A stretch of DNA of 64,000 bases, from contig NZ_OBDY01000003.1 in assembly GCF_900215205.1 (NCBI RefSeq), positions 62,001-126,000 of the forward strand, in the 5' to 3' direction. This stretch comes from Paractinoplanes atraurantiacus (lineage in GTDB: Bacteria; Actinomycetota; Actinomycetes; Mycobacteriales; Micromonosporaceae). Shown piece after piece: positions 55,319 to 64,000 of the stretch. The stretch's first letter is position 1; each line of letters starts with the position of its first letter. Made by a program: the position numbers and the translations under genes. The notes under the pieces are model-generated. The model did no database searches. It saw only the letters and a list, made by a program, of their open reading frames with translations, and was not told where the DNA came from.

Positions 55319-55350
55319 GCCGAGGGCCTTCACCTGAGGAGGTCCTCGGC
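55319..55350 (-). terminator. intrinsic-type terminator shared by hpf and GNAT gene
   Basis: GCCGAGG (55319-55325) and CCTCGGC (55344-55350) form a stem that extends inward with one mismatch. On the minus strand it is followed by CTTTTGATG, a short T-run, as expected for termination of the converging acetyltransferase gene; its 3' codons lie inside the stem. Confidence 0.6.
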
Positions 55351-56442
55351 CAGGAGGACGTACTGCACGTCGTCGACCCGGCCACCGTCCGGGCCGGGCA
55401 GGCGCGAGCGCAGGTACGCCTCCTGCCGGAAGCCGGCCTTCTCCAGCACGCGCTGCGAGCCCTTGTTGGTCGGCAGCGCGCCGGCGATGAGCCGCGCCAC
55501 GCCGGTCTCGGCGAAGACCCAGAGCGAGAGCAGCTGGGCGGCCCGGGTCGGGAAACCGCGGCCCCGGAACGCCGGCAGCATGCTGTATCCGATCATGGCC
55601 TGACCGGTCACCGGCTCGTCGTTGAACAGGCCGATGTCGCCGGCCGGCTCGCCCGTGACCGCGTCCTCGATCACCAGGTCGGCCCGCGTGCCGGCCAGCC
55701 AGTGTGCCTCGGCCCAGAAACAGCGCTGGCGGATCTTCTCCGGCGTCGGCGGCACCGGCGGCACGCTGGTGTTCACCACGTCGGGCAGCGAGCGCAGCTC
55801 GGTTAGGAAGGCGGTGTCGCCCGGGCCGAGCGGGCGCAGCCGCACCACGCCGTCGGTCAGCTCGCCGCCGGGCAGGTCGGGCAGCAGGCGCGGCACCGCC
55901 TCGCCGTCGTCGCTCGCGAGCCGGGCGAAGGCCAGCATGTCGTCGCGGCCGCCGTCCCGGTTGGGCTGGGCCCCGCGGCGTACGCCCTCACGCTGGTAGC
56001 CCGCGGCCAGCGCGACACGCTGGCTGACCGGGTTGTCCCAATGGGTCACCAGCTCCAGCCGGTGGAGACCGTGCTTGAAGGCGTGCGCGCTCATCGTACG
56101 TACGGCCGCGGTGGCCACCCCGCAGCCCCGGGCCCATGGCCCGACCCAATATCCGATCTCGGCCTGACCGCGGCTGGGCACCGCCTTGTCGAAGCCGACG
56201 CCGCCGAGCAGCTCGTCGGTCTCGGGGTCGGCGACCGCGTAGAAGGCGCCGCCCTCGGCGAACAGGGAGTCGATGCGCTCGACGATGAAGGTTTCGGCCT
56301 GCGCGACCGTGAAGGGCGACGGCACCACGGTCAGGAACCGCTGGGACATTTGATCGTTGTAGCCCTCGGCGAGTGCTTCGGCGTCCTCCGGCCGGAAAGC
56401 TCGCAGCCGCACCCCTTCACCGTTGATCTCCGCGCTTCGCAC
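55330..56442 (-). CDS. protein with two GNAT acetyltransferase domains
   Basis: A 370-residue protein of two RimJ/RimL-like GNAT domains. First: ALAEGYNDQMSQRFL, then QAEIGYWVGPWARGCGVATAAVRTMSAHAFKHGLHRLELVTHWDNPVSQRVALAAGYQREG (about residues 95-155). Second: RLRPLGPGDTAFLTELRS and MIGYSMLPAFRGRGFPTRAAQLLSLWVFAETGVARLIAGALPTNKGSQRVLEKAGFRQEA (about 275-335), with the G-R-G-x-x-T acetyl-CoA motif. Both acetyl-CoA sites look intact. Substrates are unknown. It converges on hpf and lies divergent from secA. Confidence 0.87.
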   Translation of the reverse strand: MRSAEINGEGVRLRAFRPEDAEALAEGYNDQMSQRFLTVVPSPFTVAQAETFIVERIDSLFAEGGAFYAVADPETDELLGGVGFDKAVPSRGQAEIGYWVGPWARGCGVATAAVRTMSAHAFKHGLHRLELVTHWDNPVSQRVALAAGYQREGVRRGAQPNRDGGRDDMLAFARLASDDGEAVPRLLPDLPGGELTDGVVRLRPLGPGDTAFLTELRSLPDVVNTSVPPVPPTPEKIRQRCFWAEAHWLAGTRADLVIEDAVTGEPAGDIGLFNDEPVTGQAMIGYSMLPAFRGRGFPTRAAQLLSLWVFAETGVARLIAGALPTNKGSQRVLEKAGFRQEAYLRSRLPGPDGGRVDDVQYVLLAEDLLR

Positions 56443-56590
56443 TTGGCCATCCTGCCCGAAGGACTGCGCTCTAAGCGAACTTGTTGCGCCGTTTCGCCCT
56501 ATTTGTGCGGTTAACCGGAGGCTCGGGTCACAGCTTCGGAGGAAGGGTGCCTACCATGGTTCCGCAGACTGTCTAGGGGAGCGCTGACCC

Positions 56591-59518
<2,928 letters not shown>

Positions 59519-59532
59519 TCCAGCGCTTCACA

Positions 59533-59564
59533 CGGCCCGCCGGCGGTTTCCCGCCGGCGGGCCG
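59533..59564. terminator. perfect GC hairpin after secA
   Basis: CGGCCCGCCGGCGG (59533-59546) and CCGCCGGCGGGCCG (59551-59564) form a perfect 14-bp stem with a TTTC loop, 14 nt past the secA stop. No T-run follows, as is common in high-GC actinobacteria. Confidence 0.7.
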
Positions 59565-59575
59565 TTCCGTGAGCC

Positions 59576-59700
59576 CTCCGGGCGGCGCCCGTGGCGGACG
59601 CTTACCCCTCCGGGCGGCGCCCTTTGGCGGACGCTTACCCCTCCGGGCGGCGCCTTTGGCGGACGCTTACCTTTCTGGGCGGCGCCCTTGGTGGATCAGG
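59576..59700. repeat. four 32-33 bp tandem repeats between secA and the Rv3235-like gene
   Basis: GGGCGGCGCC starts at 59580, 59612, 59645 and 59677. Units contain GGCGGACGCTTACCCCTCC and differ slightly; the last reaches into the 3' end of the Rv3235-like gene on the minus strand. Confidence 0.85.
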
Positions 59701-60395
59701 CGCAGGGCGGTGGCTGCCCACGCCTGCTGGTCGAGCTCCATGCGCAGCGCGGTTGCCCACGTGTGCTCGCCGATCTGGAGCGGCGCGGCGGCCTCGACGA
59801 CGCCTGGGCGGGGCTCGCAGAGATGCAGGCGCAGGATCGCGACGGGTATCGGCTTGCGGGAGGGCCGGCGACCCGCGCGGAGCCCGGCCCGGCGCAGGGC
59901 GACCAGCCGGGCCAGGCCGAGCGCGCCCTCGGAAACAACCTCGGCGGCCTCGGCGGGCCGGGCGAGGTGGCGCAGATGAGCGGGCGGGCGATAGCCGTTC
60001 AGCACCTCGACGCAGGCGTGCAGGAAGCGCCGAACGGCCGGGCCCGCGTCGCAGGCGGCCGGACCGGCGTCGCGGGCGACCCGGACACCGGCGGCGAGCC
60101 CGTCCCGGACACCGGCGTCGCGGGCGACCCGGACACCGGCGGCGAGCCCGTCCCGGACACCGGCGCCGCGGGCGGCCCGGACGCCGGCATCCGGCGCGGG
60201 AACCGGCGCCGGGCCCGATGCCGGCGCCTCGGGCCGGGGCGGCAATGTCCCCCGCAGTGCCGCCGGGCCGGGGCGGGGCAGATCGAGAGTCAGCTGGGCG
60301 GGCGACCACAGGTCGGTGCCGTCCTCGTCGTCGAACGGCGGCTCGCATCGAGGCGCCGGGCGAACCGCCACCGCCGATCTTCGTACGCTCCCCAT
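59667..60395 (-). CDS. Rv3235-family protein with internal 16-residue repeats
   Basis: A 242-residue protein (ATG 60395, GGGGTGAG upstream). The C-terminal half (about residues 130-235) has AVLRLHLCEPRPGVVEAAAPLQIGEHTWATALRMELDQQ-type sequence, recognised as the actinobacterial Rv3235 family found near secA; function unknown. The N-terminal half is Pro/Ala/Arg-rich and contains the unit GVRDGLAAGVRVARDA repeated, encoded by 48-bp repeats at about 60071-60190. Repeat number may vary among strains. It shares its 3' end with the 32-bp repeats downstream of secA. Confidence 0.75.
   Translation of the reverse strand: MGSVRRSAVAVRPAPRCEPPFDDEDGTDLWSPAQLTLDLPRPGPAALRGTLPPRPEAPASGPAPVPAPDAGVRAARGAGVRDGLAAGVRVARDAGVRDGLAAGVRVARDAGPAACDAGPAVRRFLHACVEVLNGYRPPAHLRHLARPAEAAEVVSEGALGLARLVALRRAGLRAGRRPSRKPIPVAILRLHLCEPRPGVVEAAAPLQIGEHTWATALRMELDQQAWAATALRLIHQGRRPER
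60071..60190. repeat. 48-bp in-frame tandem repeats within the Rv3235-like gene
   Basis: CGCGGGCGAC-type anchors start at 60071, 60119 and 60167, exactly 48 bp apart. Two full copies and a third partial one encode 16-residue units; the period is a multiple of three, so gain or loss keeps frame. Confidence 0.85.
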
Positions 60396-60510
60396 CACGC
60401 TCACCCCAGTCCTTGCGTTTGCCTTCGTTTGCTTACGATGGCGATTCTTCCGGGGCGCCGTATAGGCGGGCAACGGCACTTGTCCGATGCGGGAAGAGGG
60501 GCAAAAGGGC

Positions 60511-60738
60511 CTAGTCGCCCTCGGGGTTGACCAGCGGATTGTCGGCGACCCAGGCGGCGGTCTCGGCGTACTTCCGCTCGATGTACTGCTCCAGCTTGGC
60601 CCGCTCGACCCGCCACTGACCGCGACCGCCGATCTTGATGGCGGGCAGCTCGCCGCTGCGGACCATGTGGTAGACCTGCGAGTCCGAGACGTTCAACTCG
60701 GCGGCGACGTCGGCCAGCAGCAGGAATCGGGGCTCCAT
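60511..60738 (-). CDS. excisionase-type helix-turn-helix protein
   Basis: A 75-residue DNA-binding protein of the MerR/excisionase-like winged-helix type: FLLLADVAAELNVSDSQVYHMVRSGELPAIKIGGRGQWRVERAKLEQYIERKYAET. It is conserved in actinobacteria. It is not BldC itself, whose sequence differs, and no integrase or phage gene is nearby, so regulatory rather than excisionase function is likely. It lies between the Rv3235-like and Lrp genes, same strand. Confidence 0.88.
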   Translation of the reverse strand: MEPRFLLLADVAAELNVSDSQVYHMVRSGELPAIKIGGRGQWRVERAKLEQYIERKYAETAAWVADNPLVNPEGD

Positions 60739-60762
60739 CCGCGTCAGTTTGCCACCGGCAGC

Positions 60763-61236
60763 CTACGATTGCTTGCCCAGGTCCTCGGTGGCGGCGATGG
60801 ACCGGCCCGGCAGGGGACTGGAGTAGACGACGCTGGTGGTCACCGCGCCCAGCCCGGCGATGCGGCCTGTCACTTCCTCCAGATGGCGCATGGAGCGGGT
60901 CAGCACCTTGAGGATGAAGCAGTCCTCGCCGGTCACGTGATGCGCCTCGATGATCTCGGGCGTGGAGTCGAGCAGCGCGTGGAAGGGCCGGTAGTTGCCG
61001 GTCGGGTAGCGCAGCCGCACGAACGCCATCACCGAGAGGCCGACCCGTTCCGGCTCGATCTGGGCCCGATAGCCGGCGATCACACCGGACTCCTCGAGCC
61101 GCCGGATGCGCTCGGCGACGGCGCTGGGCGACATCGCAACGGCACGGGCCAATTCGGCGTACGAGGACCGGCCGTCCCGCTGCAACTCGGCAAGCAGACG
61201 CCAGTCGGTGCGGTCGAGCGCGATTTCCGTGGCCAT
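60763..61236 (-). CDS. Lrp/AsnC family regulator
   Basis: A 157-residue Lrp (ATG 61236; ATG 61245 in frame). The HTH (about residues 6-60) is LDRTDWRLLAELQRDGRSSYAELARAVAMSPSAVAERIRRLEESGVI, and the RAM domain (about 65-150) includes EIIEAHHVTGEDCFILKVLTRSMRHLEEV. It is divergent from the rhodanese gene (61329) over about 90 bp, and is the natural candidate to control it. The ligand is unknown. Confidence 0.9.
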   Translation of the reverse strand: MATEIALDRTDWRLLAELQRDGRSSYAELARAVAMSPSAVAERIRRLEESGVIAGYRAQIEPERVGLSVMAFVRLRYPTGNYRPFHALLDSTPEIIEAHHVTGEDCFILKVLTRSMRHLEEVTGRIAGLGAVTTSVVYSSPLPGRSIAATEDLGKQS

Positions 61237-61328
61237 GGCGGCCATCTAAGCCTGTTTCCCCGCCCATCCGCCAGTTCCGCCGTCGAAGCGCCATGGAGCA
61301 AGATCCGCCAAGCTCCTACTTTGATGGC

Positions 61329-61844
61329 ATGACAACAACGCATGCCCGCGGCGCCGGCCCGGCCGACTTCAACGACTCCCGCCAGGCGGCGGCCTTCTTC
61401 GCGGCGCGGCTCTCCTTCCAGTCCGACGTGTCCGACGTGCGGGCGGGACTGGGCGAGGGCTTCGTGCTGATCGACTCCCGGTCGCGGGCGGCCTGGGATC
61501 AGGGCCACATCCCCGGCGCGGTCCACCTGCCCACGGCGGAGATCGCCACCCGGGCCGCCGAGCTGCTCGACCCGGCCGTCCCGGTGGTCACCTACTGCTG
61601 GGGTCCGGGCTGCAACGGCGCGACCCGGGCGGCGCTGGCCCTGTCCCTGGCCGGCTACTCGGTGAAGGAGATGATCGGCGGCATCGAGTACTGGATCCGC
61701 GAGGGCTTCCCCCTGCGTACCGCCGACGGCGATGTCAGAGCCGAGCCGGACCCGCTCACCGCGCCGGCCCCCTCCGGTCTCCGCACCGCGCCGATCGCCG
61801 GGTTGATCACCTTGGACGGCGAACCGCCGGCCTGCGGTTGCTGA
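61329..61844 (+). CDS. rhodanese-like domain protein
   Basis: A 171-residue protein. The rhodanese fold has VLIDSRSRAAWDQGHIPGAVHLP (about residues 46-68) and the active-site region YCWGPGCNGATRAALALS (about 92-109), with Cys93 as candidate persulfide cysteine and Cys98 nearby. It may transfer sulfur or act in redox or cyanide metabolism. TACTTT (61317-61322) is 6 nt before the ATG, suggesting a leaderless mRNA. The divergent Lrp gene is the probable regulator. Confidence 0.88.
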   Translation: MTTTHARGAGPADFNDSRQAAAFFAARLSFQSDVSDVRAGLGEGFVLIDSRSRAAWDQGHIPGAVHLPTAEIATRAAELLDPAVPVVTYCWGPGCNGATRAALALSLAGYSVKEMIGGIEYWIREGFPLRTADGDVRAEPDPLTAPAPSGLRTAPIAGLITLDGEPPACGC

Positions 61845-62031
61845 AAGCGGCGCGCCGGCCCCGGGATGGCCGGCGTGCCTGCGGGCTGTTGGCGCCGGGC
61901 CGTCTCCGCCGGATCGCTGACCATGGCCGGGTGACCCGGCATGCCACGATCCGGACACGACTGGTGGAATGGGCCTACCCGGAGCCGCCGCGGCGGTGTA
62001 CTACGGGGACGGTTCAACCGCAGGAGGAGAC

Positions 62032-62541
62032 GTGCCGATCACCGAGCTGGTCCGGGTCTACGTGCCGGCCACCGTGCCGCTGCTCGGGGCCCTGCGCGCC
62101 TCGGGGCAGCTGGGCGCCGGGCCGCTGGAGGCGCACGCGGTGACGCCCGCGCTGCGCGAGTGGTACGCCGAGGGCGACGAGGAAGAGCTCGAATACGTGG
62201 CCTTCACCCGGGCCGCCCAGGCCGCCCTGCAACTACTGCGCCACGACGCGGCCGCGCCCCGCCGCCGCGTGGTGGTCTCGGCCGACGTCCCGGCCTCGTC
62301 GCTCGTGGCCCAGCAGAACGAGCTCGGCTCGAGCACGGTCGAGCTGCCGCAGCCGCTGTCGCTCAAGGAGATCGCCTCGATCCACGTCGACGGCGCCGAC
62401 GCCGCCGACTCGGTGGCCGCCGCGGCCGACGTGGTCGACGAGGCCTTGGCCGGCGACCCCGACGCCCAGTTCACGGTCGACAGCGCCGAGGACCACGAAC
62501 TCGAGTGGTACGCCGTCTCCGAACTCGACGAACTGCTCTGA
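62032..62541 (+). CDS. DUF6912-type protein
   Basis: A 169-residue protein from GTG 62032 with AGGAGGAG 3-8 nt upstream. [46 protein letters not shown] and the acidic C-terminus [14 protein letters not shown] match an actinobacterial family of unknown function (now DUF6912). It lacks membrane segments. Neighbours are the rhodanese upstream and a converging membrane protein downstream. Confidence 0.82.
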   Translation: MPITELVRVYVPATVPLLGALRASGQLGAGPLEAHAVTPALREWYAEGDEEELEYVAFTRAAQAALQLLRHDAAAPRRRVVVSADVPASSLVAQQNELGSSTVELPQPLSLKEIASIHVDGADAADSVAAAADVVDEALAGDPDAQFTVDSAEDHELEWYAVSELDELL

Positions 62542-62575
62542 CGGGCTCCTCCGGCCGGCTCATCCTCCGGCCGGC

Positions 62576-63676
62576 TCATTCGGCCTGTTTGTCGGACTTT
62601 CCGGTCGCGACCTTTTCGTCCGCTGCGTCATCGGCGGCGGCCTGCGGTTCGGCGGTTGCGGCGGCCTGCGGTTCGGCGGCCGTGGGCTCGTCCGGAGTGC
62701 GGCGGACCCGGCCTGAGCGGGACACCGGCGCGACCGCCGGGGGCTCGTCCTCGTCCTCGTCGTCGGCGGGGCGGATCGTGCGGCCCACGGCGAACATCGC
62801 GCTGAGGGCGCCGACGAAGAGGACGACCAGGGCGCTGTCCAGGCGGGCGCCGCTGAGCATTTGCTGGACGACGAGCTCGAGGTCGCTGACCTTGCCGGCC
62901 AGCTCGAGCACGCGGGAGCCGGCCGTGCGGGTCAGCACCTCGGCGACCACCAGCAGCAGGCCGGGGCCGCCACCGGCGACCGCGTAGAAGCCCCACGGCA
63001 CGTCCAGCTCGCCGCTGCGCTTGCGGGCGCGGCGGAGCAGCTTGTAGGCCACCAGGCCGGCCGCGAGACCACTGAGGAACGACTGACCGTACGAGAACCA
63101 CTGGGCGGCGCTGGCCTGTGAGGACTGTGTGTCCCGCGAGCCCAGCGCGGTCAACAGCGGGCTCTGGAACAGGTTGAGCACGAAGCCCACCACGAAGACC
63201 GCGACCGAGCCCCAGCCGATCGCGTTGATCACGCGGGGGACGCGGAACCCGGCCAGGGCACCGCCGATGGTGGCCGCGGCGGCGATCGTGCCGCCCACGA
63301 CCGCGTACATCCAGCCCTCGGTGTTGATCGTCACGACGGTCAGCGCGCCGATCAGGCCGATCAGCAGGCCCGTGCCGGTGGCGACGGCGAAGCGTGCGGT
63401 GGCGCCGAGCGTGCGGCGGCGCGAGATGAGGCCCAGCACGGCGAGGCCGGCCGCGGCGCCGGTGACGAGCGCGGCCGAGATGGCGCCGGGCAGCGCGTAC
63501 GCCGTGGAGGTCACCTCCATCTCGGCGTCCTCACGGCCCGTGATCGTCGCGCGGGCCGACCAGAGCATGGCGGCCATCCAGATCAAGGTGGCGAGCGCGA
63601 GCAGAAGACCCGTCGACGAGGGTTGCTCGGCGCTGGCGTCCGCTTTGGGCGGCGCTGGGGTTTCCTGCTCACTCAT
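62576..63676 (-). CDS. multi-pass membrane protein, unknown function
   Basis: A 366-residue protein from ATG 63676, with TACTCT 7 nt upstream suggesting a leaderless start. A polar N-terminus (about 1-20) precedes seven to eight hydrophobic segments (starting near residues 22, 60, 90, 112, 140, 175, 215 and 260). The C-terminal 70 residues are acidic and Ala/Glu/Pro-rich with an EPQAAATAEPQAAA repeat. I recognise no transporter or enzyme motif. The tail suggests a cytoplasmic disordered region. Confidence 0.72.
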   Translation of the reverse strand: MSEQETPAPPKADASAEQPSSTGLLLALATLIWMAAMLWSARATITGREDAEMEVTSTAYALPGAISAALVTGAAAGLAVLGLISRRRTLGATARFAVATGTGLLIGLIGALTVVTINTEGWMYAVVGGTIAAAATIGGALAGFRVPRVINAIGWGSVAVFVVGFVLNLFQSPLLTALGSRDTQSSQASAAQWFSYGQSFLSGLAAGLVAYKLLRRARKRSGELDVPWGFYAVAGGGPGLLLVVAEVLTRTAGSRVLELAGKVSDLELVVQQMLSGARLDSALVVLFVGALSAMFAVGRTIRPADDEDEDEPPAVAPVSRSGRVRRTPDEPTAAEPQAAATAEPQAAADDAADEKVATGKSDKQAE

Positions 63677-64000
63677 GGGCCTCAGAGTAGCCGCCGAACC
63701 TCGGAGGAGCGGCTGGGCGTCCACAGCCCGGCTTGCCAAGAAATGCGGCTTTTAGGGGCTGCCACGCCGAATTCGGGAACGCGTACGTACCTTTTCGGCC
63801 GTTTGCTGCCCGGCATCGCCGTCTGACCGTTTAGGTCGCGCCATTTTACCTGGTCAAGAGCAAGTTGCACCGCCGAACGCGCCGGGTCGACACTCGAAGT
63901 CGGACTGTCTGTGCGGGACAGTCGTTTGTGGAGACGCAAAATGGACGGATCGGGCGAAATCCTGGACGTCGGCGCGACAAAGTGGCAGCTTAGAAGGCAT
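63677..64000. other. gene-free end of window
   Basis: No convincing gene in 324 bp. The frame at 63682-63939 (minus) reads as a basic, low-quality peptide. A 7-bp inverted repeat GACTGTC-N7-GACAGTC at 63903-63923 may be an operator or hairpin. The last bases (...GGCAT) could belong to the start region of a gene beyond the window. Confidence 0.6.

Noticed and set aside
63682..63939. 85-residue minus-strand frame at the window end
   Set aside because: No ribosome-binding site or motif; basic, low-quality sequence.

Overview
The window is high-GC (roughly 70% or more), dense in genes, with many GTG/TTG starts and actinobacterial marker families: WhiB, MtrAB-LpqB, long HPF, LexA, F420 biosynthesis, XRE/DUF397 pairs and EspC/WXG100-like proteins. 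I infer a filamentous actinomycete, most likely Micromonosporaceae (Actinoplanes/Micromonospora type). Much of it is chromosomal core. The order glycosyltransferase - manC - fbiA/B - whiB - zincin-like - DUF3499 - manB - SIS protein - manA - mtrA - mtrB - lpqB - comF-like - hpf - secA follows, as I remember it, the Mycobacterium tuberculosis Rv3240c-Rv3268 block, with local insertions.

Layout. 1-3.4 kb: start of a UDP-glucose dehydrogenase (minus strand, cut by the window edge), acyl-CoA dehydrogenase, a small membrane protein and an enoyl-CoA hydratase. 3.5-6.4 kb: a tight five-gene cluster of YbaB-like, EspC-like and WXG100-like proteins plus two membrane proteins. 6.4-14.6 kb: accessory genes (M20 peptidase, DUF4232 lipoprotein, GNAT, LAL-type LuxR regulator, DUF4242 protein, PadR with an ABC transporter, a secreted His/Arg/Asp-rich protein). 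14.6-19.4 kb: a repeat-filled gap, lexA with an SOS box, and a tandem Lrp regulator divergent from an amidohydrolase-MFS pair. 19.4-24.9 kb: a membrane protein with a very long Thr/Pro/Glu-rich tail, thioesterase, acetoacetyl-CoA synthetase and TIGR03089 protein. 25-47.4 kb: sugar-nucleotide and F420 core, interrupted by a polysaccharide deacetylase pair and an aldehyde dehydrogenase/DUF779/GAF-regulator module. 47.4-49.3 kb: a 0.8 kb gene-free, hairpin-rich stretch and an XRE-DUF397 pair. 49.4-59.5 kb: mtrA-mtrB-lpqB-comF-hpf and secA, with a tandem GNAT between hpf and secA. 59.5-64 kb: repeats, an Rv3235-like protein, excisionase-type HTH protein, Lrp regulator divergent from a rhodanese, DUF6912-like protein and a membrane protein.

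How the genes work together. manA, manB and manC form the complete route fructose-6-P to mannose-6-P to mannose-1-P to GDP-mannose, close to a GT4-type glycosyltransferase. fbiA, fbiB and fbiC encode most of F420 synthesis, but FbiB lacks room for the nitroreductase domain found in mycobacterial FbiB. MtrAB-LpqB is an envelope/cell-cycle signalling unit; HPF and SecA serve ribosome hibernation and export. Many genes have a TAnnnT-like hexamer 6-7 nt before the start codon, suggesting widespread leaderless transcription. Family names are from recognition of the translated sequence; no database search was run.
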